64,000 bases of DNA from assembly GCA_026168455.1 (NCBI GenBank), contig CM047425.1:90585580-90649579 (forward strand), written 5' to 3'. Every line of letters begins with the position of its first letter. Position 1 is the first letter of the stretch. Of this stretch, positions 23,796 through 36,437 are shown piece by piece. A program made the translations under genes and the position numbers. The notes beneath the pieces were generated by a model. It saw only the letters and a program-made list of their open reading frames with translations, did not search any database and had not been told where the DNA came from. The stretch is from Theocolax elegans. Lineage: Eukaryota; Arthropoda; Insecta; Hymenoptera; Cerocephalidae.

Positions 23796-26795
23796 TTAAT
23801 TTTTCGGACGGAAGCGCGACATATAAAAGTCACAGTCAGTACAATAAATCTCCGGTTCGCATACTTGCTTTTTACGACAAAGATGGCAAGGTGCCATTTT
23901 AGCCATTCCGTTTACCGGTGATTTCTGTACAGGTGAGGTATTTTGATTTGTAATGGCAGATCCTTTCATGTTCCCTTGTATCACATTCATTTGTTGCTGC
24001 ATTGGCTTCACTTGCTTCATTTGTTGCAAATGCTGATAAGTCACATACTTTACATTCGGTACCATTTGACCATTTAAATATCCTTGATCTTGCTGATGTA
24101 TATTTTGATGTTGATCCATTTTTTGTGGTGGCCTCTGATAGTTCTCAATCCTCTGATGGTATGCAGTTCCAGTGCCATTTTGTGCACCTTGTTGTTGCTG
24201 CATTTGATGTATTGAATGTGGTTGTGGTGGTGGTTGATACTGCGGTAAAGGTTGATTTAATTTCGGTGGTGGCACTGATTGATAAGGATGACTTGCATAC
24301 GAATTATGAGAATATTGAGGATTGTGAGGCGAATGTTGTGGATAAGAATTAGTTGGCTGTCCATTTTGAAGACCAAACTGTGGCTGTTGCTGGACAGTTA
24401 TAGGACTTGCGTTCTGATTTTGTACCCTCTGATTAATCAGATTTTGCTGTTGTTGTTGCACAGTTATAGGACTTGCATTCTGACTTTGTACCCTTTGATT
24501 AATCATATTTTGCTGTTGCTGTTGCACAGTTATCGGACTGGCATTTTGACTTTGTACCCTTTGATTAATCATATTTTGCTGATGTTGCTGTACAGTTATT
24601 GGACTTGGGTTCTGATTTTGTGCCCTGTGATTAATAATATTTTGTTGTTGTTGTATAGTTATTGGGCTTGCGGCTTGACCTTGCAACCTTTGATTTACAA
24701 GATTTTGTTGATGTTGATGTTGCTGTTGATGTGGTTGTAGTTGCCTATTTATTTGATTATTTTGTTGCTCAATTTTGAAGCAAGATGGATGAAGATTTTT
24801 TGGACTTCCGTTTCTTTGTTGAAGACCATTTTGAATATATTGGCCTTGCATTGGTATCAGGTAAGGACTTGCCGGTTTTTGTGTTTGAGACAATGGAATA
24901 TTTTGATTTCGAGGATGAGATGTTTGCACTTGTGGATACATATTTTGATTGTGGGGTGTATGAGCATGTTGTGATTGTGGATAACCATTTTGCGTGTAGC
25001 GTATTTGTTGATGAAGCTGTGTAGGCATTTGAGGTTGTGTCATTTTCACAGGATTATTAACAACATTGTAATAGGTTTCTCTAATTTTATCTTCATTATC
25101 AACTCCGTAGGTGGGGTGCATTTTTCTGCTTTCTTGTACAGCTACTTCATTAGAATTTGGCCTTACAAACATTGGTTTATTTGCTTCTGATACCGGATCA
25201 ACACTTCTTAATTGATCTTGGAATGGGGTAGCAGGTGAACTATCTGCTTCGCTTTTCAAAGGTAAAGTATGTTGTTGGAATTTTGTAGGAACAGTCATTT
25301 CACGATTCAATTCAGCTTCCTGTAAGGTTCTGATTTCTCGTAATACCTGTGCTGTTTCTGGTTTATTCATTGCAGAACGAAGTACTCTTTCTAATATAGG
25401 ATTTGGAATGTAAGAGTCTTTTTCATCATCCTCTGCAGTGGCAACCAAGACAACTTGATCGCAGAATGAAACACTTTTCTTTTTACCGATACGTTTTTTT
25501 GTTTTTTGAGGAGCAATATCATCTTCATTAGGTAAAATTGTAGTGTTTTGAATAGTATTTTGCATAGCTACCTCACTGATATCATCTTCTGGACAATCAA
25601 TCGGTAGGCCATTCTCGTGAGGTAAAGTCAAAGACATTGATAGGATAGCAGCATTTAATCCACTGGTATGCCCATTAGGCATATTGTATAACGAGGGAGA
25701 ACCAACAAATGCATTTTGGTTAGAATTTGTTTCGCTGTTAGAAATTCCAACAGTTTCTATCATTTCTTTTTCAGTTATATTTTTTGCAGGTAAATTAATT
25801 ATCGGTAGTCTTCCTTTGTTAAATTCTTCTGAAACTGGGTAATCTGAAATGCCATTATTAGAAGCATTTGGGAAACTAGGATTTAATGGTTTAATATCCT
25901 CAACTTTTTGTTCGAACTTTGCTGCCATATCCCTAACAGAGGATATTACAGCACGTGGACAATCAATAACATCTCGACCAGCGATAGGTTCTGGTACAGA
26001 AACGGAATTATTTACGAGATCACTTGCTCTTCTACTAACAGATGCCCCTGAATCTAATGGCATAGAATTTCTTACTTTTGGAATATCTTGATCTAATCCT
26101 CCTACTGTTTTCGACCGTCTTTCTGCTTGTTTAGCTTGCAACTCCCTTAACCAAGTTTCATTCTGTGCTTTTTCATTTTCAGCTCTCAATTCTTTTCTTT
26201 GTTTTTCAGCTGCTTCTGCTGCAAGTGCCTGTTCCCTTTTAAGTTTTAATTGAGATAATAACATACTGATTTGATGAGAATCGGTTTGTTGTTGTTCTGT
26301 TTGAAGTGGAAGTTGCGGTTGTAGGGTTTTCGCATTTTCATTATGTTGAGGTTGATTATTTTCTTTAAGGGGGGGAGGAGGTGGTGGAAAATCTTCACTA
26401 GCCTGTCGTGAATGAGATGCTGTTGGTGGAACAATTGGGTACGGAGGTGGAGGAAATTCTTCACTTGATTGCCTAGAGTGTGACACATTATCATTTTTAG
26501 GATAAGGTGGAAGTGGATCATTAGTCGTTTGTTTAACTGGACTTTGTTCATTGTGAACATCAGCTCGGGTGACAACAAAAGTCGGTTCATAAAGAATTCC
26601 ATTGGCGTAATGAACAACATCATCCTGAATGCGTGGTTCATGATTATAAGTTTTTTGAACCTTTGATGTAGTCATTTTATTTTGATCCATGTTATATCCC
26701 GTAACGAAAGGTAAAGAATGTGGCGCCGAAGAATAATCCATGTAATTCGACGATGGGCGATTTGTTTGTATGGGATGACTCCAATATGTGTTATT
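23796..26795 (-). CDS. ec: echinus last coding exon: disordered Gln-rich tail and C-terminal Cys motif
   Basis: This 3-kb exon encodes the last 999 residues. The acceptor is TTTTTAG before AATAACACATAT. In order: two SHSRQxSExFPPPP repeats; a charged helix ([16 protein letters not shown]); a Gly/Lys patch ending in [18 protein letters not shown], whose KSVSF fits the PP1-docking RVxF pattern; [22 protein letters not shown]; then several hundred Gln/Pro/His/Asn-rich residues with five near-identical 22-residue repeats. It ends with [20 protein letters not shown] and a stop 12 residues later. The spacing C-x2-C, C, C-x2-C looks like a small zinc-binding knuckle. Plus-strand frames across it are shadows. 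Confidence 0.9.
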   Translation of the reverse strand, partial: NNTYWSHPIQTNRPSSNYMDYSSAPHSLPFVTGYNMDQNKMTTSKVQKTYNHEPRIQDDVVHYANGILYEPTFVVTRADVHNEQSPVKQTTNDPLPPYPKNDNVSHSRQSSEEFPPPPYPIVPPTASHSRQASEDFPPPPPPLKENNQPQHNENAKTLQPQLPLQTEQQQTDSHQISMLLSQLKLKREQALAAEAAEKQRKELRAENEKAQNETWLRELQAKQAERRSKTVGGLDQDIPKVRNSMPLDSGASVSRRASDLVNNSVSVPEPIAGRDVIDCPRAVISSVRDMAAKFEQKVEDIKPLNPSFPNASNNGISDYPVSEEFNKGRLPIINLPAKNITEKEMIETVGISNSETNSNQNAFVGSPSLYNMPNGHTSGLNAAILSMSLTLPHENGLPIDCPEDDISEVAMQNTIQNTTILPNEDDIAPQKTKKRIGKKKSVSFCDQVVLVATAEDDEKDSYIPNPILERVLRSAMNKPETAQVLREIRTLQEAELNREMTVPTKFQQHTLPLKSEADSSPATPFQDQLRSVDPVSEANKPMFVRPNSNEVAVQESRKMHPTYGVDNEDKIRETYYNVVNNPVKMTQPQMPTQLHQQIRYTQNGYPQSQHAHTPHNQNMYPQVQTSHPRNQNIPLSQTQKPASPYLIPMQGQYIQNGLQQRNGSPKNLHPSCFKIEQQNNQINRQLQPHQQQHQHQQNLVNQRLQGQAASPITIQQQQNIINHRAQNQNPSPITVQQHQQNMINQRVQSQNASPITVQQQQQNMINQRVQSQNASPITVQQQQQNLINQRVQNQNASPITVQQQPQFGLQNGQPTNSYPQHSPHNPQYSHNSYASHPYQSVPPPKLNQPLPQYQPPPQPHSIHQMQQQQGAQNGTGTAYHQRIENYQRPPQKMDQHQNIHQQDQGYLNGQMVPNVKYVTYQHLQQMKQVKPMQQQMNVIQGNMKGSAITNQNTSPVQKSPVNGMAKMAPCHLCRKKQVCEPEIYCTDCDFYMSRFRPKN

Positions 26796-29700
26796 CTAAA
26801 AATTTAAAACAATATTTAGATTTAAACGTTTCGAAAAATATATAATTTAATTTAAAATGAAGCTAAATAGAAAACAATATATCTTACCTCCTGTAATTCA
26901 TTAGGTTTATTTGGATCGTTGGTAAGTGAGTAGAGAGACTTCCCCGCCTGCTGCTCACTGCTGCATACTTCGCTCGATGACTTAGACTTGCTAAGTTGAG
27001 AAGTTGTCCTGAGCGGCGGTGGTGGAGGAACCTTAGCCACATGTAACACCTTACCGGCGCTACCATGAAAACTTTTCCTCATCAGGCGACTTCTCTCTAA
27101 GTTCGGATTTCCCGAGCATCCACTACCACTGCCGTTACCCGCGAATTCTAGGTGACCTTCCGAAAGATAGCCACTAAGAGAGGCAGTCATGTCATTACCT
27201 TTGAGACCAACGCTTAAATCATCCACGGACTGCTTGGGAAGAGTATTGCTAGATCCTTCGGTTCGAGAATTATTTTGACCATCTTGACCTTCTCGTAAAT
27301 CTGGCATACTTCGGTTTTTTCGTCTTATTAGTCCACCCATTAATAACTTTCTACGAATCTTATGTTGTTTCTTGCCCTGTTTTTGATCTGCTCCCGATGA
27401 ATTAGCTGACTGTTGATTTTTCACAGGCTCAATAATGTCTTTAGATTTCTCAGATTTTGAAGCTTTAGTAGTTGATTTAGATGGGGCAAGTGAAAATTCT
27501 TTAGACATATTCTTGTTACGTTCTTCGCTCCGCGCTCTTTTCTTATCCTTTTTGTCGTCATCGCATCGTCTTGAACGTCCAAATAAACCCGTTCTTTGTG
27601 TCGGACGATCATAAAGCATGTACTCTTCGTCTTCGATAACATTTACAGCTGTAACTTTGCTTCGTAACGACTTTTTCTTCGGCAGAGTGGCATATATTTC
27701 TATACTTTTAGCAGCTGGTTTATCTACGACTGCAGGTGTATTTACTAACATTTCGCGACTGTTTTGCCTGGAATGATTCCCTTTATCCTTTGAACTTTGA
27801 CGTGAATGCTGACCAGACTTGCTATTTTCACGAGAATGTCTATTCTCCATTTTTTCTAAAACAAAAGTAACAATATAAATTATTATTCTATATTACAATT
27901 ATTATGCTAAGATAAATGAAAAAAGAATATTAGAATTTTATTATCAATGCAAATGTATAAATTTATTTTACCTTCTTTTTCTCCATTTGCTATAGCCTGT
28001 TCTTGTTTTATCTTTTTCTGTAAGTAGCTAACTCTCATTACACAAAAATTATGTTTCTTTTGTGCCAAGTCGATAGTATTTGAATTGCTATAAGGAACAT
28101 TCATGGCTTCTCTGGCTTTACTGCTGGCTGCTGTACACAAAGCTACTGCTCTCCCAAGATCTCCCGCTTTTTCAGCTGCTTGGGCTTTGCTCATAAGAGC
28201 ATCAGTTTCTTTCCATAGGCGTTCACAGTCATCGCTCGATATCTGTTGGTAGCCTTCAGGTATTTGCGCAAGCTATGTGAAAATACAAAAGTTATAAAAT
28301 ATGTCTACTTGTACAACAAACGTTTGTTTAATATTTTTTAAAAGTATTAGGTAATTTACCTGTAAATTGTGCTTAAGACTTTGTTGAAGCGGAAGGCTAT
28401 CAGTGGAAGACAATGAGTAAGAATCGTAGCCGGCATCGTAGTGTCCACTGCTGCTACTCGAGAATTCTCCAGATTTGCTAGTTGGACTTTTAGGAATACC
28501 GGTATTCTTTTGCATTTTATTGACTATATACAAATAGGGATTGTCCATGGTTGTCGATGAACTGGAGGAAGCACTATTCCGATCACCAGACCAATTTCCA
28601 GAATCACGCCTTCGTGGGACATTAAAATGTTCTGGAATATTGATATTGTCTTGAGGCGCTGAACCGGTACTAAGGCTTCGAGTTAGTTGAATGTGTTTTT
28701 TCTGCTGATGCATAACATTTTCAACTGCTTGCCTGCTGATGTACTTGGATTCAACGTCACCGTCAACGGCATCCATACCCTACATTAATCAAAATTTATA
28801 TATGTTAATTTTTTTTAATCAATTAAATTATATTTAAATATGCTAAAATAAATTTATATAAAAATCAATTTAAGTAATTTCTAATTAATTTAGTTGATTG
28901 CATAGAAAAGGTAAATAATTCTATATTTTACCTGTTGTTTACTCCTAATGTTATTCTGTATGTCAGTTAGATTTTGATAATCACTGTATATCCTCCTTTG
29001 GGTATAAATATGAGGTGGACTATCTGGATTTGGAGTTATTGCTCGTCTCGCTGTGCTATTAATTAGTGGCTTCTCAGGACTGGGAGTAATCGATCTCCTA
29101 ATACTGTTGCTTCCATTGCTACTACCCAAACACGTTTTACTCGTGCTCTTTAACGCGCCGTTATTAGCGAATGATGTAATGGTTTTAGGTGCAGTCTCAG
29201 TGCTAACTGGAGTACCACAAGGCATTGCGTATAACAGCAGTAACGGTTGATAACGTCCTCGTCGACACTTATCCACAACTTGCTCCCACCTTGGTCCGAT
29301 CTCTTTAACGGTCGTGTCGTCAAAATAAATCCAGACTTTTAGTTTAGTGTGGAAGAAAAATGTTGAATAGTGTTTGCCGTAGTAAGTTACGACTCCAACG
29401 AGATTGTGGATAGAGGAGTTGCTCCAATGCGAGTCCACTACACTGTGAAACACGTCACAGAGACGTAAAGTCGTGCCGATCGTTGAAAATACGTCCATTA
29501 TGTGCTCCAAAGAAGGACGCTCGCTGTCCCAAACTACACCAACCGATACGATTTCAGGACAGTTCATCAACGTTCGACAAATTTGAATCTTTGCACCGCA
29601 AGAGCTCTGTAATTAATAATGATAAACATTACTAACGAGTTGAAGGTTACTTCCATTTCGTGCGTTACGTGCACATTCAGTTATCCACAATTAATAATAA

Positions 29701-32700
29701 TCAAACAATAGAAAGTCACGTGAGACATTGTAAAAATAACTATGCAATAGTATAAATAATTTAATATTACTTACTGGGCAGTCACGAATATCGCCCATGC
29801 CACCTGCTCGACGCAAAAGCTGACCAAACAGATCTGAACTGCCTCGAGATGCCATCAAAGTTTGACGCGCTTGCGATGTTAAAGCTGACGCCGACACATA
29901 ATGAACCATCTGAAAAAAAATAACCCAATTTATAATATGTGTATAGTTTGTCAAGTGTTGATTCAGAACAAGAACACATTCCTATTGAATAATGTATCAA
30001 AAGTTTAAGTATATAACTATTTGTTAATAAGTATTAAAATCAATTGTTAAAGTGTAAAAAAATACTGAGTTTAACTTTGGAAAAAAGTGTTATATAAAAA
30101 TAATATATATTAATTTCGTTAGGAAGTTTAATCTATTTGAAAGAGTCAGTTGAATTTCCTAGAAGTCAGACGTTAAGTGGTGTGGTACACGTGTACAAAT
30201 ATACACATAGACTGTGCACTAGACAAGTCGAATATCAAGATAAGAATATTAAGTTTTGTATTTTCGGTTCATTGAACCACATATCTTTTAATTATTTAAT
30301 ACGTACAAATGAAACATATTAGTTTATATGGCTTGTTAAAGGCATGTTGTAAGTTAATAACATGATATTGTTAAATTTTTTAAATTATATTAGTATAGAT
30401 TTGTTACTTATCAATTTAAAAACCTATTATTAAAAACTAGATAATATTAATGTAAATAAGTATTTCATTCTAACAAACACATTCAATGATAGTTTAAGTT
30501 TTTTAATTTTCGCAAAACATGTCAATAACTAAATAAAAATCATGTTAATTCTCTCTAAATTTAGAAATACGAATTGACTATATAGGTAGAATGTAAATGC
30601 ATAATCAATGGACAAAATCGGCGGGAACGAAGAAAGTCGTAAAAATAATTTCAATCACTGTAAAGCGCAGCTCCAACATCTGCAGATCTTCATTTAACGA
30701 TAGAAACGAGCGATACAACGCGCTTAAATGCATGAAGAACCATCAAATATATACAATACGGCTCCACCTGCACACCCGCGCTTCAAGCGAAATAAGGCAT
30801 AGAGTGCTTCATATCCTTTCCCACGCACTCTGGGACCCACTGCACGAGTCAGCACTCACGCAGGCGCCTCCAAAGAATCGGCCAACGTTCCCTACCCTCC
30901 CCCGACAAGGTTACCATCACCTGCGCGTAAACACGTTTTCTACTTTCGGCCCAAACTAGACGGGAAAATCCCTCTATTGTGAAAAAATCTATTGCCGGGA
31001 AAACTGAGCGTCTAGAGGACAAGGCCATGAATAAAATGAGGGAATAAGGCACCGTGACGCGTATTTGCTCATGCACGAAAATTTTGTAGACCAACCATTT
31101 TTTTTTGTTACTTTTTGTGGGAAATTTTCAATTTATGGAAATACACGAATTATGTCTTTCTTAAGAATAATTTTATGACGTGTACTCACGATCGTAAGAA
31201 TATTTAAGTATTTTCACGTTGGTTTAGGTCGAATATATAGCGATAGGGAAACATTAATATTGTATATTGCAAAAACGTATTATAAATATTATTAAATTAA
31301 CAACGTCAATAATAAATGTATTAATATTTGACAATACTGATATAAAATAACCATATAAAAAAAAAACTTAAAAATATATAATATTACAAATATAGGATCG
31401 CGTGTTTCGCGAATCTCCGTCATACTTCCTTTTGGAGTCTCGACCGTGAACCTAGATGAACCGATTTGAATCGGCATAAAATTATAAGTAATCTCTTTTT
31501 CTTTTAAAGATCCGTACTTTACCTTTGAGTGCTCGCATTGAAGAACAGAACAATACAGTAATAATAGTGAAGGCTAATTGCAAGCTATAGCTTTAGATTT
31601 AGTATAGTTAAATAGGCAACATAATATTCTAGGTGATTTCTAAACATTGAGTAACTGTATTTTATTAATTTCCCTTAATGTTTACACTTTTTAGTCAGTT
31701 TGAGTTTGGTGAATTTTTTTTAGAAACTTAATCAAGGTCTGGGTGTAGTCGAACGAAAAGCGTTACTATATCAACGTCATGCACAACATGTCACACAAAA
31801 TTACATAGAAATATTTTTAATATCAATTTTCATCATTAATTAACTATCAAACAATTTTACATACAAAAAAAAATTATTTTTAAAAAAAGCTGAAGAACAC
31901 ATAAATTAAAATAATAAACACACTAAATAAAAATGTATATTTTACATGCATTCACTATGTCAAAGCAAACGAGGGTGAAACTGATTTACACGATCAATAT
32001 TAAACTGGGCGTGATAGTTTGTATACACGGGAAACAGACGAAGATTAGTTTCACTATTGAAAGTCTTAAAACATATATAGTGATTTAATGTAATATTATA
32101 AACTGTATGAAAAGGATACAATACTTAAATAAAATCATAAAAGTAGAAAATAAAATAAAATAAAATTTTAAACACATTTCCAAATACGTGAACAATCAAA
32201 GTTTAGCTAAAGAAATGATTCACATAATATCAATTAAAAGAATGTTATAATGCAAACAAAACTAAAAACTTGTGCAAAAATTGCAAATACGTGTTGTTCA
32301 CTCATTTAACTCACACATTTTGAACAATTATCTTCTGGGTCTTGCACACCATACGATCCAGTAAGTGCATCATTCCTTCTTCCTTTTTTTCTTTCGCTTT
32401 ACGTTGTTAAGATACATAACATAATTTAATAAAACTTCGTTCCTTCGTATTGCATAACGTTTCTACTACCCCTTACATATGTATTTACATATTCTTATAT
32501 AACAAACACTAATACCAATAACAATAATATAAATATAGTAATATTATTTTTAAATTCGAAGTATGAAAAAAATGTTATTGTTCCTTCTTAATAATTTTAG
32601 GTGGATTACTAGAGCTTAATGAGTTAAACTCGCAAATATAAATAAAATCAACGGTAAACTAACCTGAGTAAAAGGCAAAGGTTCAGAGGTCGCGCCGCAA

Positions 32701-35700
32701 ACTCCGCAAACACTTTGTTCTACTAGAGTCATGGCAAACTTTTGATGCGGTACACAGTGGCGAGCACTGCACATGTCTTCTTCTTCGCTGCTCGCAATGT
32801 GGAGGTGAATGCGTAACAAAATGTTTTCCTGTAACGATAATGTATTACGTGAGCTAAACAGTCAATAACATTAAAATCAACAAGAAAAGATACTTTGTAG
32901 TGAAAATGACAATAGGCTGTATAGGAAATTGATTGAAGAGACTATAGGAAGGAAATTAACTACCGTTTACTCGTCGAACGGTACATAAAGCTCACAAAGT
33001 TTGTTGCACTTGTATATTATTATACTAAGTAGATTTGTATAGTATTAAATATATAATAAACATATGCTTATTTCGGTATCGGTATGTGAAACGTTTAATG
33101 TCCATGAGTACAATTTTACTAAACGCTTTTCAATTTTACTTATACTTAAAGCAAGAGGATTAGGAAAGATTAAATCAGTGACGTGTAGTCATGCCGATTT
33201 AGTTACCTCAAATTGAAAAGATTAATGTACAGTCTAAACGATGTTTCAAATACTCTGCATTAATCTTTCAATTTACGATGTGAAAGTATCGGAGCTTATC
33301 ACAAACATTAGTATAATTGACGAAAAAATTTAGAAAAAAAAAATAGGTCGAAAAATCACGAGTACTTACGAAACATTCGGCAGCATCGTCCATAAAACCA
33401 AGTTGAAATTTCTGTTGATCGAGGAAATTGTCGGCAAATGCTCGACGTAATGCATCTTGTGGCAATGTGCTTTCTTGTGAATATTGTAATTGTGAGAACA
33501 GATCCTGAAACAAATAAAAAAAAACGATACCATTTTAATACAGTTCAATACAGGCAGTCTGTTGTGTTATTCTTATATAACGTCTGAACATATCATCGAT
33601 TTAAGATATAAAATATTTAAAATACATTTGGGTGTGTGTAATTGTCATAGCCTGGTCCTGTATTTACTGGAAAGCATACATCAGTTGGGAAATAATTAAA
33701 AATACCTTACGTTAAATAATTACAAGTACAAATGAACTTAAATAATAACGAATGACTAATATTAATAACGACAGAATCAACGCGACCTAATTTGGTATTC
33801 AAATACAAGACTAACAGGAAGTGTCACCACATCCAGTTATTAAACTAATCAAATAAACTATCCACCCACTGGTTTAAAAATTACATCTGCAAATCAATTA
33901 TTTTAATACAAGTTATTAATATTAATAATTGTACGAGATTTACAGTTGACAAATAAATCATTACGGTCGTATTACCAAATAGATGCACACAAAAAAAACT
34001 GTTGGTAACAATAAAACTAGAAAAAGTGGACGTTACGTAATATAGTATAAGTGATAGAAACGAATGAAAAATAGTCACGTATTCCCCAATTTATCAGGTA
34101 ATTTTGTATTATATGCGTTTATATGTGTATACATGTGGAGAATAAAAAAAGTTCGATGTCGCAACGCGTTTCCCGGGCGCAGTCTGCGCTCCAATTCTAG
34201 ATACAAAGGAGAGTGAACGTATATAGTAGCCATAAGATGTAGAAAGTACCGAATGGTGTAACATGTATATGATATATACAACGACAGTTTTGTTAAGATA
34301 CCGAGGTTATGGACAATCGATCAACCGTTCGAGGGTATTGTTTAACTCCTATCTTGCGATATATCCTCGAACTTTAATTTTATCTATTTTCAGATTTAAT
34401 AGCTAAACGTATACTGATCTCTAAAATTTCAATTGGAGATAATGCATGAATTATTATAATTAACGTAAAGTTGTTGAACCTTTCTAAATGGATTTTGTAA
34501 TTGGAACTACATACTACAACTGAATTTCTCGAGAAGTGTAATATAATATACATTGACCAACGGGTATACGTGTAAAACTTTGTATTATATCGAAGGGTTT
34601 CAGTGTTTGGTATTCAATTTTTAGTATTTTACACATATACATTCACGTTTGCTTTAAACAAATAGTATTAATGGATTTTGCTTGGTTTGGGTACAATACT
34701 GGGTACAATATAACAATGTTTATTTAATTAAAAAAAATTATATCATTCAACGACTGATACGTGTACCGAAGAAAATTCACATCAATTACTTGATAACTAG
34801 TCTGTTATATAAAAATCCCGTTTCAAATTGTCGATCGCAAATGGATTTTTCGCGTTAAATCGAATCCTGTGTATCGAAAGTATGCATTTTCTTCTTACAG
34901 TAAAATAAATCTAGTTATGCAAAAGGTACACAGTATTATAAAACTATTTTGTTATGTAAATAATTACTTTATTTGTATTAAAATATTTTTAGTTTAAAAC
35001 GATTTTTATTACATTCATTTTTCACATTATTTATGTGCCCTGCAATTTGTACAATTTCCTGCGATGAATTTGATTAAAACTTTTGTTCAAAAATAAAATA
35101 TACATACAATATTTTCGTAGTAATTTTGTACCCAGTAAATTTTTAAAATAAATTATTGTATATATATTACATAAACATAATAATCTAAGTGAATAAACCA
35201 GTTTATAAAACATATGGTTTATACAGTTAAAAAGTATTTTTTACATTATAATACAACATTTGTAGCGAATGTAAATTTTAAAAAAGAGCATCAACCAAAA
35301 AAAATGTTCAGCATTTTAGAAAGACTACCACATTCGATTATCGGTACCTTTCTGTATCGGCAAGATTTTGTCGATTCCAGTGAGTTATCTTGGGAGTATT
35401 AAAATCACGTGGTTTTAAATATAAATTAGCTAATAAATACCCGATAGAACCAACACCCAAGAGAATAAGAATTTGATCAGTATTACTCTAAGCAAACGTA
35501 ATACATGTGTATGTGTACATAAAAAAAGAGAAATATCTTGGAAGTAAAATCGAATCACGTATAAGTGGATGTAACAAACAAAGAGTGAAAGAGGCAAAAA
35601 AAATGTGTAAAAAAGAGGCACGATCGAGTTGTACGGGAGTTGAATAAGAAAGAAGAAGAGTCGTTCGTACTTTTTTCAACTCGGCCAAGTGGTCGAGAGT

Positions 35701-36395
35701 GATGCCAGCAGGAGATTCGAGCTCCCTCTCCATACCACTATCATTTTCCTCTTCTGCCTCTTGTGTCGCATCGTGGAGTGTGTCCCGCGACGGCGGCACC
35801 TCCTGGCGCACCTTTATCCACTTCAGCATCCTCGGTTCCTTGGGCGTCGCATGGCTACAGGATCTACTCGTGCGTCACTCGCGGTGCAATGTAAGTCAGG
35901 AGCGCGCATGCGCGTTCGGTGAAAGGCCCTTGACCTCGTTGCACCTCCGTGGTCCACGATAACCAAGCATTACCGCGAGTCACCGAGAAAAACTTAACAA
36001 CTCCTATGCACCGAGGATACGCGCACATATGTGCAGACCACACGGGAAATCGCGGATCGCGCACCCTCGATTCCCTCGTTGGTCTCTCTTTCTCTTATTC
36101 TGTGTCCCCAACGTCGGGAGACACTGCGAACTGAGAGACGCGCGCGGTACCAGCGCCGGCAACCTGGATTTTCTCTACCTGAGAGAGTCGAGGCGAAAGA
36201 ACGAAAGGGACTTGCCGAGCACTCGACCCCACTCTGCCCACCTCGAGCTTCTCTCCTCTCTCTCCTCTCTCCTCTCTCACTCGCGCTCTCTCTCTCACTC
36301 GCTCTCTCACTCGCTCCGTCTCTCTCCTTCTTTCGGTCACTGGACTGACGGGCAGAGCTATAAGTCAGCGGGACCTCTCTACCTGCCGACTCAGC

Positions 36396-36437
<42 letters not shown>

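Noticed and set aside
24002..26091. Plus-strand open frames over the echinus last exon
   Set aside because: They are antisense shadows of Gln/Ser-rich coding sequence (Leu/Val-rich translations of CAG and TCA repeats).
30597..30959. 120-codon plus-strand frame
   Set aside because: No recognisable domain, sits in a GC patch inside an echinus intron, and lacks convincing splice context.
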